Part shown: positions 1 to 12,634 of the stretch, piece after piece
How the letters are laid out: every line of letters begins with the position of its first letter
Position numbering within the stretch: position 1 is the first letter of the stretch
Source: Betaproteobacteria bacterium
Lineage (GTDB): Bacteria; Pseudomonadota; Gammaproteobacteria; Burkholderiales; Rhodocyclaceae
Reading direction: 5' to 3'
Assembly (NCBI GenBank): GCA_020621405.1
Contig: JAHRYN010000004.1
Coordinates: 83,618-147,617 of the forward strand
DNA length: 64,000 bases
Translations under genes and position numbers: made by a program
Notes under the pieces: generated by a model
Databases searched by the model: none
Seen by the model: only the letters and a program-made list of their open reading frames with translations
What the model was told of the DNA's origin: nothing

Positions 1-87
1 GGCATCGCCATCTTCGTCGCGCTGAACATCCTGACCCGGAAATTGCTCGGTCACTGGCACGAAAGCCAGTTGCCGGAACACCGATAG
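1..87 (+). CDS. ABC transporter permease, C-terminal fragment
   Basis: The first 28 codons visible end with TAG at 85-87 and give a hydrophobic stretch followed by the basic tail RKLLGHWHESQLPEHR. This is the usual ending of a SsuC/TauC-type binding-protein-dependent permease, where the last membrane helix is followed by a short cytoplasmic tail. The gene begins outside the window. It lies 33 bases before an NMT1-type substrate-binding protein on the same strand, which supports the permease call. The substrate cannot be told from this fragment. Confidence 0.7.
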   Translation, partial: GIAIFVALNILTRKLLGHWHESQLPEHR

Positions 88-120
88 AATCGGCGTTCCA
101 TCCGCTGCAGGGCCCACGAC

Positions 121-1140
121 ATGCGAACACGCCAGCTGATCACTTCGTCCGCGCTGATACTGCTGGCCGCCGTCAATCCAGCGCAGGCGCTGGAAAAGGT
201 GGTGTTCGCCACCAACTGGAAAGCGCAGGCCGAACATGGCGGCTACTACCAGGCATTGGCCGATGGCAGCTACCGGAAATGCGGTCTCGACGTCGACATC
301 GTGATGGGCGGGCCGTCCGCCAACAACCGTCCCCTGCTGCCGGTCGGCAGGATCGACTTCCTGCTGGGCGGCAACATGCTGCAGGCCTTCGACATGGTCA
401 GGCAGAAGATTCCGACCGTGGTCGTGGCCGCCCACTTCCAGAAGGATCCGCAGGGCATGCTGGCGCATCCCGGACAGGGCTACGAGCGCTTCGAGGATCT
501 CGCCAAGGCACCGGTGCTGTTCATCTCCGCCTACTCGCTGTCGGGCTTCTACCAGTGGATGAAATCGCAGCACGGCTTCCGCGAGGAGCAGGTCAGACCT
601 TACAACTTCTCCCTCGCGCCCTTCCTCGCCAACAAGAAATCGGCACAGCAGGGCCTGCTGACCTCCGAGGTCTACAGCTACGAGAAGGAGACCGGAACGC
701 CGGCCAGATTCTTCCTGCTGGCGGATTACGGCTGGAGCACCTACTCGAACACCATAGAAACCCGACAGGAACTGGTGGAGAAGAAGCCGCAGGTCGTACA
801 GTGCTTCGTCGACGCTTCGGCGCAGGGCTGGGTCAATTACCTGTACGGCGACAACCGCGCCGCCAACGCGCTGATCAGGAAGGCCAACCCGGAAATGACC
901 GACGACCTGCTCGATTTTTCGGTTCGCAAGATGAAGGAGTACGGCATCGTCGATTCCGGCGACGCGCTGACAAAGGGTATCGGCACCATCAGCGAAGCAC
1001 GGGTCCGCGACTTCCACGACAAGATGGTGAAGGCCGGACTGCTCAAACCGGGCGAAGTCGATGTCGCGAAGTCGCTCACAACCCAATTTGTGAATCGCAG
1101 TGCGGGTCTGGACGCGAAGAAGGCACTGACCGGAAAGTAG
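121..1140 (+). CDS. NMT1/THI5-like ABC transporter substrate-binding protein
   Basis: This 339-residue protein starts with a signal peptide (about residues 1-23, ending AQA) and continues as an NMT1/SsuA-type periplasmic binding protein; KVVFATNWKAQAEHGGYYQA is the typical first strand and ligand-cleft helix of that family. It would capture a small ligand in the periplasm and deliver it to the permease whose end lies just upstream. Family members bind pyrimidine precursors of thiamine, sulfonates, nitrate or taurine; nothing here decides the ligand. The ATP start at 121 is an ATG shortly after the permease stop, so the genes are probably cotranscribed. Confidence 0.88.
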   Translation: MRTRQLITSSALILLAAVNPAQALEKVVFATNWKAQAEHGGYYQALADGSYRKCGLDVDIVMGGPSANNRPLLPVGRIDFLLGGNMLQAFDMVRQKIPTVVVAAHFQKDPQGMLAHPGQGYERFEDLAKAPVLFISAYSLSGFYQWMKSQHGFREEQVRPYNFSLAPFLANKKSAQQGLLTSEVYSYEKETGTPARFFLLADYGWSTYSNTIETRQELVEKKPQVVQCFVDASAQGWVNYLYGDNRAANALIRKANPEMTDDLLDFSVRKMKEYGIVDSGDALTKGIGTISEARVRDFHDKMVKAGLLKPGEVDVAKSLTTQFVNRSAGLDAKKALTGK

Positions 1141-1271
1141 GCTGAAAACAAAACCTGGCGGCGAATCCTCGGGGTAACTTCCTCAAGCTCCCGAACGACG
1201 CGCAAGCACCGCATATCGTGAAGACGGCATCAACGATGCCGGCTGTTGCGCTCCCTCCTGCGCAGTACATG

Positions 1272-2960
1272 TCACGCCGTGGATCCTTGGGCCGACGCCT
1301 TGTCACCGGTCGGTCTTTTTGCGTCATCCGCTCCGGAGGTTGCCACGTCCATGAGAAGGCGGGTCGAGGCGAGAGAGTAGCGGTTCTTTCCCTCTCGTTT
1401 GGCGACATACATGGCGGCATCCGCCCTGCGCAGTTCGCCAGCGACGTCCGTTCTGACAGAGTGGCCGGTCATGGAAATCCCTATGCTCGCGCCGAGGTCT
1501 GGGTCAATGCGATTGATCGCGGCAATCAGCCTTTCAGCCAGCGCACACGCTGTTGATTCAATCCCCTGGTCTTGGGCCACGACAGCGACGACAAACTCGT
1601 CTCCACCCAACCGGCCCGCCAGATCGCCTCCTCGAAGGTTATTCCGGATTGCATCGGCCACCCTGGCGAGTACTTCATCGCCTCTTTCATGCCCCTGCCT
1701 GTCGTTGATGGCCTTGAAGTTGTCCAGATCGATGAACAGCAGCGCCACGGAGGTTCCGGATGTCAGTGCTTCGAGCACGCGCGCGAACTCGAACTGGAAA
1801 GCTTCACGCCGGTACAGCTGGGTCAGCAAATCCCGCCGGGCCGCGAGCAGCCTGTCCTCGGCAGCACTCATCTCCGCGGACATGGAAACCAGCGCTGCCT
1901 CGGTCTGGCGCCGCCGCTCGACATGCTCGACAAGATGCCCATGCACCGTACTCAATTCGGCAATGCCAAGTCTGGGTATCCGCCCCGCGGCGTGCTCACC
2001 TGTGGCAGCAGAAACCACGGTCGAAAACTGCTGGGACAGGAGTTGAGCCAGGCGCAAAGCCACCACGATGACAACAAGGAACAGCAGAAGGCCAACGCCA
2101 ACCAGTTGAGTCAGCGACCCCCGCAGCGGTCCGTACAGGGAATCGTTCGGTACGCTGATCGCCACATTCCATCCCCATGATCCGATGGGTCTCACCGCAG
2201 TGGTCACAGGGATGCCTTCGGCGCTCCTTCTTTCAAAAAGATTCTGCCGTTGCTCCTTGATTGCCTCGATCAACTCCTTGGTCGCCGGTTTGCCGACGTA
2301 CTTGTCCGCACTGAATGAGCGGGTGACGACAACACCGTCACGATCCACCGTCGTCGTGATCCAGTCGTCGGGCAATCCCTGATCCTGTATTACTCGCGAC
2401 AGCGAATCCACCAGGAAAATGAGCCGGAGGCAATACACCACCTCCGTTCCACGATGGACGGGAACGCCCAGGGCCACGACATAGCGCCCACTCAGCGGCG
2501 ACTTGAATACACGCGAAAGTACCGGTTTTCCGGTCGTGAAAACCTTCCGTGCCGACTCGATATCGCTGACCGCCGGCGGAGTCAGGCCGAACGGCATGGC
2601 GGTGATGAACGCCATCGATTCGTCGCGATTGACAAGTACAACCGCCTGAAAATCGGAGCTTTCTGCAACCAGACGCTTGGCCAGCCGATAGGCGTTCTCT
2701 GCATCGCCGCTCTGCATCGCGTCATCGGCGGCCAACGCCGTCAGCAGTCCGAGCGCTTGACTGAAGCGGTCATTGAGCGCACGGGCGACCAGTTCCGTTT
2801 GCTGCGTCAGGCTGTTTTTGCTGGCGCTCTGGCTCTTCTGACCAAGCTCGATCAACAGATGCGCCGAAAAAAGCGCAAATGGCAGAACTGCCAGAACCGC
2901 AAATCCAAGCAGCCAGGAACGCAGGCTTGTCTCGAACAGCGGCGTCTTTTGTGAGGTCAT
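1272..2960 (-). CDS. Membrane diguanylate cyclase (Cache sensor + GGDEF)
   Basis: A 562-residue protein that would make cyclic di-GMP in response to an extracytoplasmic signal. An N-terminal membrane helix (about residues 18-42) is followed by a roughly 240-residue periplasmic double-Cache-like region, a second helix (about 285-310), a linker, and a C-terminal GGDEF domain with an intact GGDEF signature. The inhibitory I-site RxxD (RGGD) stands five residues before GGDEF, so product feedback is expected. The ATG at 2960 was chosen; an in-frame GTG at 2993 would add 11 residues without sensor features. It converges on the ABC importer genes and appears to be monocistronic. Confidence 0.9.
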   Translation of the reverse strand: MTSQKTPLFETSLRSWLLGFAVLAVLPFALFSAHLLIELGQKSQSASKNSLTQQTELVARALNDRFSQALGLLTALAADDAMQSGDAENAYRLAKRLVAESSDFQAVVLVNRDESMAFITAMPFGLTPPAVSDIESARKVFTTGKPVLSRVFKSPLSGRYVVALGVPVHRGTEVVYCLRLIFLVDSLSRVIQDQGLPDDWITTTVDRDGVVVTRSFSADKYVGKPATKELIEAIKEQRQNLFERRSAEGIPVTTAVRPIGSWGWNVAISVPNDSLYGPLRGSLTQLVGVGLLLFLVVIVVALRLAQLLSQQFSTVVSAATGEHAAGRIPRLGIAELSTVHGHLVEHVERRRQTEAALVSMSAEMSAAEDRLLAARRDLLTQLYRREAFQFEFARVLEALTSGTSVALLFIDLDNFKAINDRQGHERGDEVLARVADAIRNNLRGGDLAGRLGGDEFVVAVVAQDQGIESTACALAERLIAAINRIDPDLGASIGISMTGHSVRTDVAGELRRADAAMYVAKREGKNRYSLASTRLLMDVATSGADDAKRPTGDKASAQGSTA

Positions 2961-3173
2961 GGTCAGCCTGCACTCTGGTTGTCGTGTCCGCACTCATCGA
3001 CAAGTGAGATGGACGAAGGTGCATCGCATACGCCGAAAGCCTATGCGGCGGCAACACTACAGTATCGCGCTGGCGGTTGTCAGCCCGGCCGGGCCGTGAA
3101 ACATCAAAATGCGGACGCCTTCACAGCGACTGCTGAAGTGCCCTGCTTTTGTAGGAGGGTATGTGGAGGCAAC

Positions 3174-3197
3174 AAAAAAGCGCCCCGGAGGGCGCTT
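3174..3197 (-). terminator. Rho-independent terminator of the tRNA-Ser transcript
   Basis: On the minus strand a 7-bp stem AAGCGCC/GGCGCTT with a 6-base loop is followed directly by a run of T. It lies 15 bases beyond the 3' end of tRNA-Ser and is correctly oriented to end that transcript. Confidence 0.8.
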
Positions 3198-3210
3198 GAT
3201 TGCTTGATGC

Positions 3211-3301
<91 letters not shown>

Positions 3302-3372
3302 GGGTGTCGGTCGTCTGAAGCGGCGCGCAGTGTAGCACAGCCTCGGACGAGCGCGAAACCATAGTCGCCGGA

Positions 3373-4752
<1,380 letters not shown>

Positions 4753-4815
4753 CTAACAGCGGCCGCTGCCGGCGACGGTATAGTGCATGAGCCTTTCCAC
4801 CCAGAATCAAATGTC

Positions 4816-5085
4816 ATGCTTTCACTTCGGGACTGTCTCGACCACAGCAATCTGAGCGAACTGGAAGTCGGCGTGCTCGCCGAATACACCGGTCTGCCCA
4901 CCATGCTGGCCGCCACGCTGGCCGGCGCCATGCTGCAGAGCGACGGCGGTGTCGACCTCCTGCTGCGCATCCTGCGCGACGCGGAAGCCCAGGCGGCACA
5001 GACGCTGGATCTGGAAAGGCGCGAGCGCACACGGGCGGCAATCGAACAGTTCTGCCGCGTGCATCGCGCCGGACAGACCGGCTGA
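4816..5085 (+). CDS. Small protein of unknown function (89 residues)
   Basis: I do not recognise this protein. Read from the ATG at 4816 it is 89 residues, mostly helical in character, with a hydrophobic middle (TMLAATLAGAML) and a charged C-terminal half rich in Arg and Glu. An earlier in-frame ATG at 4738 would add 26 residues of poor quality. It lies between serS and rarA on the opposite strand and ends 9 bases before the rarA stop. Codon use matches the neighbouring high-GC genes, which argues for a real gene. No motif suggests a function. Confidence 0.6.
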   Translation: MLSLRDCLDHSNLSELEVGVLAEYTGLPTMLAATLAGAMLQSDGGVDLLLRILRDAEAQAAQTLDLERRERTRAAIEQFCRVHRAGQTG

Positions 5086-5094
5086 TTCCAGCCC

Positions 5095-6474
5095 CTACTT
5101 TCCCTCGCGCGCCTTGCGATCCTGCTCGCGCAGCCAGTCCAGCTTTTCGGCAATCTTCGCTTCCATGCCCCGGTCGGTCGGCCGGTACCACTGCACATCC
5201 GGCATGCCGTCGGGCAGATAACTTTCACCGGCGGCATAGCCGCCCTGCTCGTTGTGCGCGTAGCGGTATTCGGCGCCGAATCCCATGTTCTTCATCAGTT
5301 TGGTCGGCGCGTTGCGCAGGTGCAGCGGCACCGGCCGCGAACCGTCTTCGGCCACGAAACGCCGCGCCGCGTTGTAGGCCATGTAGACCGCATTCGACTT
5401 GGCCGCGCAGGCGAGGAAAATCACTGCCTGCGCCAGTGCCAGCTCGCCTTCGGGTGAACCGAGCCGTTCGAAGGTCTGGCACGCCTGCAGCGATATTTCC
5501 AGCCCGCGCGGATCGGCCAGACCGATGTCCTCGACCGCCATGCGCACGATGCGCCGGCCCAGATAGAGCGGATCGGCGCCGCCGTCGAGCATGCGCACGA
5601 ACCAGTACAGCGCGGCGTCGGGATTGGAGCCGCGCACCGACTTGTGCAGCGCCGAAATCTGGTCGTAGAAGGCGTCGCCACCCTTGTCGAAGCGGCGCAG
5701 ATTGCGCGACAGCGTGCTGTCGACGAAGGCGGCATCGACCTGATCCACGTGCGCGGTGCGTGCTGCGGTGCCCAGCTGTTCGATCAGGTTCAGCAGCTTG
5801 CGCGCATCGCCGTCGGCAAAGCCGATCAGTCGCGCGCGCGCGTCCTCGTCGAAGCGCAGGCCGGCCAGCGCACTGGCACTGGCGCGGTCGAACAGCATGC
5901 CCATCTCCTCCGGAGACAGGCTCTGCAGCACATAGACGGCGGCCCGGGACAGCAGCGCGGAGTTGACCTCGAAGCTGGGGTTTTCGGTGGTGGCCCCGAT
6001 GAAGGTGATCGTGCCCGACTCGACGTAAGGCAGGAAGGCATCCTGCTGCGCCTTGTTGAAGCGATGCACCTCGTCGACGAACAGTATCGTGCGCCGGCCG
6101 GTATTGGCGGCAACCGTCTCGGCACGCTGCATTGCCTCCCGGATCTCCTTGACGCCGGAAAACACCGCCGACAGGGCGATGAACTCCGCATCGAAGGCGC
6201 CGGCCATCAGCCGGGCCAGCGTGGTCTTGCCGACGCCCGGCGGGCCCCACAGGATCATCGAATGCGGCACGCCGGACTGGAAGGCCAGGCGCAGCGGCTT
6301 GCCGGGTCCGAGCAGATGCTGCTGCCCGATCACCTCGTCCGGCGTGCGCGGACGCAGCAGTTCGGCAAGCGGCGCGTTGGCCTGGCTTTTCGCGTCACCC
6401 GCCGTCGCATTCGCCCGCGCCGGCGGAGTCGGTTCGTCCGGCATGCCGAACAGGTCAGTCAACGGGTCAGTCAC
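5095..6474 (-). CDS. rarA: Replication-associated recombination ATPase RarA (MgsA)
   Basis: A 459-residue AAA+ ATPase of the RarA/MgsA/WRNIP1 family, related to the clamp loader, which acts at stalled replication forks. Walker A GPPGVGKTT lies at about residues 77-86 and Walker B in LFVDEVHRFNKAQQD at about 130; the C-terminal third is the family's tetramerisation region with the conserved RRIVRMAVEDIGLADPR. The start is GTG at 6474, 12 bases after the lolA stop, so translation is probably coupled to the ftsK-lolA transcript. The next ATG is at codon 11, so the exact start is not certain. Confidence 0.95.
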   Translation of the reverse strand: MTDPLTDLFGMPDEPTPPARANATAGDAKSQANAPLAELLRPRTPDEVIGQQHLLGPGKPLRLAFQSGVPHSMILWGPPGVGKTTLARLMAGAFDAEFIALSAVFSGVKEIREAMQRAETVAANTGRRTILFVDEVHRFNKAQQDAFLPYVESGTITFIGATTENPSFEVNSALLSRAAVYVLQSLSPEEMGMLFDRASASALAGLRFDEDARARLIGFADGDARKLLNLIEQLGTAARTAHVDQVDAAFVDSTLSRNLRRFDKGGDAFYDQISALHKSVRGSNPDAALYWFVRMLDGGADPLYLGRRIVRMAVEDIGLADPRGLEISLQACQTFERLGSPEGELALAQAVIFLACAAKSNAVYMAYNAARRFVAEDGSRPVPLHLRNAPTKLMKNMGFGAEYRYAHNEQGGYAAGESYLPDGMPDVQWYRPTDRGMEAKIAEKLDWLREQDRKAREGK

Positions 6475-6486
6475 CGCCAGGGTCGC

Positions 6487-7128
6487 TCACTTCTTCACAT
6501 CGTCGCCGATCACGTCGGCGCCTGCGGGCGGCGTGAAACGGAACTGTGCGGCGTCCAGCACCGGATTGCGTTCGAACTGCGTGAAGCGCAGCAGCGTGGT
6601 CTGGCCGAAGCTGTCGCGCAGCACCATGCCACGCAGCACGCCGTCGGCGAAGCCGATGCGCACCGATTCGAAACCGCCTTCGGCCACCTTGGGCCGGGCA
6701 TCGACCCAGGCCACGCCGTCCTCGGTGCCGCCCTCCTTCAGGTCGAAGTTGCGTTCGAGTTCGTTGCGGCCAGCCAGCAGCGCCGCCGGCGTCGAGGCCA
6801 GCGCGTCGCCGAGTTTCTTGACCGTCACCTGGTTCAGGTCGCGGTCATGCACCCACAGTTTCTCGCCGTCGCCCACCAGCAGCTGGTAGTAAGGCTTGTC
6901 GTAGGTCCAGCGGAACTTGCCCGGACGCGAAAAGGCCATCGTGCCGCTCGCGTTCTGCGTCTTGCGACCCGACTTCGCGGTCACCTTCTGCTCGAAACTG
7001 GCGCGGCCCGACTGGGTGGCATCGATGAAGGCGCGCAGCTGCTCGATGCCGCTGGACGCGCATGCCGGCAGCGTCAGCACCAGCATGCATGTTGCCACCA
7101 TGGAACGCAGCATTGAGGTCATGTTCAT
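6487..7128 (-). CDS. lolA: Outer-membrane lipoprotein carrier protein LolA
   Basis: A 213-residue periplasmic chaperone that takes lipoproteins from the LolCDE transporter and hands them to LolB at the outer membrane. The N-terminal signal peptide covers about residues 1-25 and is followed by the LolA signature region ([40 protein letters not shown]). A Cys in the signal region (LPACASS) could be read as a lipobox, but LolA is normally a soluble periplasmic protein. The ATG overlaps the ftsK stop by four bases (ATGA), a sign of translational coupling in ftsK-lolA-rarA. Confidence 0.94.
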   Translation of the reverse strand: MNMTSMLRSMVATCMLVLTLPACASSGIEQLRAFIDATQSGRASFEQKVTAKSGRKTQNASGTMAFSRPGKFRWTYDKPYYQLLVGDGEKLWVHDRDLNQVTVKKLGDALASTPAALLAGRNELERNFDLKEGGTEDGVAWVDARPKVAEGGFESVRIGFADGVLRGMVLRDSFGQTTLLRFTQFERNPVLDAAQFRFTPPAGADVIGDDVKK

Positions 7129-9401
7129 TCCTCGCGCGCCGGCGCCAGTACTTCGCGTCCGCCGGTCGCATTCATCGCCGACACCAGGCCGGAACGCTCC
7201 ATCTGTTCGATCAGCCGGGCGGCGCGGTTGTAGCCGATGCGCAGGTGGCGCTGCACCAGCGAGATCGACGGTCGGCGGGTCTTCAGCACCACCTCGACCG
7301 CCTGGTCGTACAGCGGATCGGCCTCGCCGTCGGCACCGCCGCCCGCACCTTCGAGCTGCAGTTCTCCGCCATCGTCATCGCCGGCACCGGTCAGGATGCC
7401 TTCGACGTAGTCGGGCGCGCCGGTGCTCTTCAGGTGGTCGACCACCTTGTGCACCTCGCCGTCGGCGACGAAGGCGCCATGCACGCGCATCGGCAATCCG
7501 GTACCCGGCGACAGGTAGAGCATGTCGCCCTGCCCGAGCAGCGCTTCCGCGCCCATCTGGTCGAGGATGGTGCGCGAATCGATCTTGCTCGACACCTGGA
7601 AGGCAATGCGGGTCGGAATGTTGGCCTTGATCAGGCCGGTGATCACATCGACGCTCGGACGCTGCGTGGCGAGTATCAGGTGGATGCCGGCCGCGCGCGC
7701 CTTCTGCGCCAGCCGGGCGATCAGTTCCTCGATCTTCTTGCCGGCGACCATCATCAGGTCGGCCAGTTCGTCGATCACGACCACGATCATCGGCATGTTC
7801 TGCATCGGTTCCGGCGTCTCGGGCGTGATCGAGAACGGATTGGTCAGCGGCATGCCGGCCTTTTCGGCTTCCTGCAGCTTGGCGTTGAAACCGGCCAGAT
7901 TGCGCACGCCGAGCGTGGACATCAGCTTGTAGCGGCGATCCATTTCCCCGACACACCAGTTCAGCGCGTTGGCGGCGTGGCGCATGTCGGTCACGACCGG
8001 CGCCAGCAGGTGCGGAATGCCCTCATAGACCGACAGCTCGAGCATCTTCGGGTCGATCATGATCAGCCGGACGCGGTTCGGCTCGGCCTTGTACAGCAGC
8101 GACAGGATCATCGCGTTGATCGCGACCGACTTGCCCGACCCGGTCGTGCCGGCGACCAGCACGTGCGGCATGCGCGCCAGGTCGGCCACCACAGGCTGGC
8201 CGCCGATGTCCTTGCCCAGCGCCATGGTCAGCGGGCTGGCCATGTCGTGATAGGCAACCGAACCGAGAATTTCCGACAGCCGCACGATCTGCCGGCGTGC
8301 ATTCGGAATCTCCAGCCCCATGCAGCTCTTGCCGGGTATCGTTTCGACCACGCGGATGCTGATGACCGACAGCGCCCGTGCCAGATCCTTCACCAGACCG
8401 ACGATCTGGCTGCCCTTGACGCCGGTGGCCGGTTCGATCTCGTAGCGCGTGACGACCGGGCCCGGATAGGCCGCCAGCACCTTCACCTCGACATTGAAGT
8501 CGGCCAACTTGCGTTCGATCTGGCGCGAAATGAGTTCCAGCGTCTCCGGGCTGGGCGGTTCGATCTCGGCCTTCGCCTCGTCGAGCAGCGCCAGCGGCGG
8601 CAGCGAGCCCGGCAGGTTGGCGAACAAAGTCTGCTGGCGTTCCAGATCGACCCGCTCGGATTTCTGCACCTCGACTTCCGGCACCTCGATGCGCAGCGGC
8701 TCGCGCCGGCGCGACGGCTTGCGTCGTTCCGCTTCGACCACCGCTTCGCGCTGCTCGGCCACCTGCTGCCCGACCAGCCGGTCGCGTCGACGCGACAGCG
8801 CATTCAGCGCACCGAACCATCCCTGTTCGAGCCAGCGTCCGACATTTTCCGAAGCACTCAGCCAGGTGACGCCCGTCATGCCGCTCAGACCGAGACACAG
8901 CGTCACCAGCAACAGCAGCGTGCCGCCGGTGAATCCGAAGGCCTGGCTGATCAGCCGCCCGAGTTCGATGCCCAGCATGCCGCCCGGGCCGACCGGCAAC
9001 TGCGCCGACAGGCTGTGGAAACGGATCGCTTCGAGCGCACTGCTGGCCAGCAGCACCATGAGGAAGCCGCCGAGCGCCACATACATCGGACGCCGGTCAG
9101 CACGCGTACCGACCTCGCGCGACAACCAGACGCACCCGCCGATCAGCAAGGCCACCCACCACCAGGCGGACAGGCCGAACAGGAAAAGCGCCAGATCGGA
9201 CAGCCACGCGCCGAAGCGTCCGGCCGGATTGGACAGCGAGGCGGCGGACGACGCATGCGACCAGCCGGGGTCGGTGCGGTCGTAACCACCGAGTGCCATG
9301 ACCAGATAGATCGAGACCGCGGCGAGCACCAGCCAGCGCGCCTCGTGCAGCACGGCTGCTATGCGTTCGGGAAGGGGAAGGTTCTGAGCGTCTTTCGCCA
9401 C
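7125..9401 (-). CDS. ftsK: DNA translocase FtsK
   Basis: A 758-residue septal DNA pump that links chromosome-dimer resolution to cell division. Four N-terminal membrane helices (about residues 18-180) are followed by a short linker, the RecA-like motor with Walker A GTTGSGKS near residue 415 and Walker B ([15 protein letters not shown]), and a C-terminal winged-helix gamma domain (about 690-758) that reads KOPS sequences and contacts XerD. The start is GTG at 9401. The linker is much shorter than in E. coli FtsK, as is usual for short-type FtsK/SpoIIIE proteins. It is the first gene of ftsK-lolA-rarA. Confidence 0.96.
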   Translation of the reverse strand: MAKDAQNLPLPERIAAVLHEARWLVLAAVSIYLVMALGGYDRTDPGWSHASSAASLSNPAGRFGAWLSDLALFLFGLSAWWWVALLIGGCVWLSREVGTRADRRPMYVALGGFLMVLLASSALEAIRFHSLSAQLPVGPGGMLGIELGRLISQAFGFTGGTLLLLVTLCLGLSGMTGVTWLSASENVGRWLEQGWFGALNALSRRRDRLVGQQVAEQREAVVEAERRKPSRRREPLRIEVPEVEVQKSERVDLERQQTLFANLPGSLPPLALLDEAKAEIEPPSPETLELISRQIERKLADFNVEVKVLAAYPGPVVTRYEIEPATGVKGSQIVGLVKDLARALSVISIRVVETIPGKSCMGLEIPNARRQIVRLSEILGSVAYHDMASPLTMALGKDIGGQPVVADLARMPHVLVAGTTGSGKSVAINAMILSLLYKAEPNRVRLIMIDPKMLELSVYEGIPHLLAPVVTDMRHAANALNWCVGEMDRRYKLMSTLGVRNLAGFNAKLQEAEKAGMPLTNPFSITPETPEPMQNMPMIVVVIDELADLMMVAGKKIEELIARLAQKARAAGIHLILATQRPSVDVITGLIKANIPTRIAFQVSSKIDSRTILDQMGAEALLGQGDMLYLSPGTGLPMRVHGAFVADGEVHKVVDHLKSTGAPDYVEGILTGAGDDDGGELQLEGAGGGADGEADPLYDQAVEVVLKTRRPSISLVQRHLRIGYNRAARLIEQMERSGLVSAMNATGGREVLAPAREE

Positions 9402-9439
9402 AGGGGAGATGGCGCGGGGCCGAAGAGTAACGAGCCCGG

Positions 9440-9445
9440 ATTATA
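9440..9445 (-). promoter_or_regulatory. Perfect -10 hexamer ahead of ftsK (weak candidate promoter)
   Basis: TATAAT is found on the minus strand 39 bases before the ftsK GTG. No acceptable -35 hexamer lies 16-18 bases upstream; that place is occupied by the GC-rich hairpin at 9450-9471. The site may be an activator-dependent promoter or coincidence. Confidence 0.35.
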
Positions 9446-9449
9446 AGGT

Positions 9450-9471
9450 GCGGGCCGCATCAGCGGCCCGC
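9450..9471. repeat. Perfect 9-bp inverted repeat between the Crp/Fnr gene and ftsK
   Basis: GCGGGCCGC and GCGGCCCGC are separated by four bases and could form a strong hairpin. It lies 25 bases after the stop of the Crp/Fnr gene on the minus strand. No T-run follows, so it is not a classical terminator; it could stabilise the upstream mRNA or slow read-through into ftsK. Confidence 0.5.
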
Positions 9472-9495
9472 GTGCAAAACAAAGGCTTACGCGTT

Positions 9496-10167
9496 TCAGA
9501 CCGTTTCGAGGCGTTCGCGCAGATGGATCTTGCCGTTCGTTTCCTCGATCAGGCCCTGCAGATGCAGGTCCTTCATCACGCGGGACACCATTTCGCGCGA
9601 CGCACCGATCATCTTCGCGATGTCCTGCTTGGAAATCTTGCGGTTGACCACCTTCTCGCCATTGACCTCGTCGGCCATCTCGAGCAGCAGGCGCGCAACG
9701 CGACCATAGACGTCCATCAGCGCCAGACTTTCGATCTTGCGGTCGGCGGTACGCAGGCGGGCCACCAGATTGCGCATGATGAACATCGACACTTCGAAGT
9801 TCTCCTGCAGCACGCGCTTGAAGTCGCTCTTGGCAATCACGATCAGGTCGCTCGGCACCACGGTCACCACGGTGGCCGAACGCGGGTTGTCGTCGAGCAC
9901 GCCCATTTCGCCGAACAGTTCGCCCGGGCCGAGCATCGACAGGATGACCTCCCTGCCTTCCTCGTCGCTGACCAGCACCTTCAGGCTTCCGGACAGCACG
10001 AGATACACGAAATCCGTCTTGTCGCCGGCCCGCACGACAATCGAGCCGCGCGGCACACGCCGCATATTGGCCACTTTGGCGACTGGCTCGAGGCAGCTGT
10101 CGGGCAGACCGCTGAACATCGAGAACGTCCGCAGAGCGGTTATTGAAACGGGGTGAGCCGTTACCAT
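9496..10167 (-). CDS. Crp/Fnr-family transcriptional regulator
   Basis: A 223-residue regulator with an N-terminal cyclic-nucleotide-binding-type beta barrel (about residues 15-130; RGSIVVRAGDKTDFVYLVLS, LGPGELFGEMGVLDD) and a C-terminal Crp-type winged helix (about 155-215; SKQDIAKMIGASREMVSRVM). There is no N-terminal Cys cluster, so it is not an Fnr-type iron-sulfur sensor; a nucleotide effector is likely but unproven. The ATG at 10167 is set by a strong ribosome binding site AGGAGGT eight bases upstream. Longer in-frame starts exist but lack this site. The gene is divergent from trxB. Confidence 0.93.
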   Translation of the reverse strand: MVTAHPVSITALRTFSMFSGLPDSCLEPVAKVANMRRVPRGSIVVRAGDKTDFVYLVLSGSLKVLVSDEEGREVILSMLGPGELFGEMGVLDDNPRSATVVTVVPSDLIVIAKSDFKRVLQENFEVSMFIMRNLVARLRTADRKIESLALMDVYGRVARLLLEMADEVNGEKVVNRKISKQDIAKMIGASREMVSRVMKDLHLQGLIEETNGKIHLRERLETV

Positions 10168-11457
<1,290 letters not shown>

Positions 11458-11480
11458 GGCGTCACCCCGGGGTACGTCCA

Positions 11481-12050
11481 ATGTCTTCCGGCAAGAGGCG
11501 CCGCCATCCGGCGCCGGCGACGCTGAATGAGGAAGACATCGCGCTGTTCCGCAAGGCGGTCGAAGGGGTGCAGCTGCTGCACACCGACCGCGTGCTGCTC
11601 GAGACGCCGCCGCCACGTGCCTGGCCACAGCAGCGCGAAGCCGACGACAGGTCGGTGCTGGCGGAAGCCATCCGCGGGCCGCTGTCGGTGGACCTCCGTC
11701 TCGAGGGCGGCGAGGAGCCGTCCTTCCTGCGCGCCGGCCTGACGCGTCAGGTGCTGCGCGACCTGCGCCGCGGGCGCTGGGTATCGCAGGGACAACTCGA
11801 TCTGCATGGCGCGACGCGCGATGCGGCACACGACTTCGTGGTCGAATTCCTGCACGACGCGCACCGCCGCGGCCTGCGCTGCGTACGCGTGATACACGGC
11901 AAGGGACTGGGCTCGCCGGGGCGTGAACCGGTACTCAAGGGGCTGGTGCTGGGCTGGCTGATGCATCGCCAGGAGGTGCTGGCCTTCTGCCAGGCGCGTC
12001 CGCACGAGGGCGGTGCCGGCGCGCTGATGGTGCTGCTCAAACCGGCGTGA
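11481..12050 (+). CDS. Smr/MutS2-domain protein (putative endonuclease)
   Basis: A 189-residue protein with a C-terminal Smr domain (about residues 95-185) bearing the LDLHGATRDAA and RVIHGKGLGS motifs that form the putative nuclease or nucleic-acid-binding site. The N-terminal part is the polar segment found in stand-alone SmrA/YdaL-type proteins (EEDIALFRKAVEGVQLL). Family members are implicated in nicking DNA or in cleaving RNA on stalled ribosomes, but the role of this one is not shown. It sits 23 bases after trxB. Confidence 0.88.
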   Translation: MSSGKRRRHPAPATLNEEDIALFRKAVEGVQLLHTDRVLLETPPPRAWPQQREADDRSVLAEAIRGPLSVDLRLEGGEEPSFLRAGLTRQVLRDLRRGRWVSQGQLDLHGATRDAAHDFVVEFLHDAHRRGLRCVRVIHGKGLGSPGREPVLKGLVLGWLMHRQEVLAFCQARPHEGGAGALMVLLKPA

Positions 12051-12056
12051 GCGACA

Positions 12057-12076
12057 GGCAGGGCGAGCGCCCTGCC
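12057..12076. repeat. Inverted repeat between convergent smr-type gene and glnB
   Basis: GGCAGGGC and GCCCTGCC form a perfect 8-bp stem with a four-base loop just after the Smr-protein stop and 22 bases before the glnB stop. No T-run follows on either strand, so termination is possible but not shown. Confidence 0.4.
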
Positions 12077-12098
12077 TCCGGACCGGATCAGACGGGAA

Positions 12099-12446
<348 letters not shown>

Positions 12447-12634
12447 TCACCGACAGGTCACGAAGTATAAGGGCTCAGCCCGCTGCCGACCCACGCGGGG
12501 GGGCATGAATTTTGGCGTACCGGAGCGCGCTGCGGCGAGACGCTGCCGGCCGTCACCGCTGCAGATGCCGATCGGTGCCACGGCGTGGCTGTCCGGCACC
12601 GCTTCGATGAAGCGCTCCGGTTCAGCGCATCCGG

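Noticed and set aside
7062-7128. LolA as a lipoprotein because of LPACASS
   Set aside because: The Cys is badly placed for a lipobox and LolA must be soluble to shuttle lipoproteins.
5644-9446. Long plus-strand open frames opposite rarA, lolA and ftsK
   Set aside because: They are rich in His, Arg, Gln and Gly without any domain, mirror the codon pattern of the real genes on the minus strand, and have no ribosome binding sites.
9450-9471. Terminator for the Crp/Fnr-family gene
   Set aside because: The hairpin is perfect but lacks a T-run on the minus strand; listed as a repeat instead.
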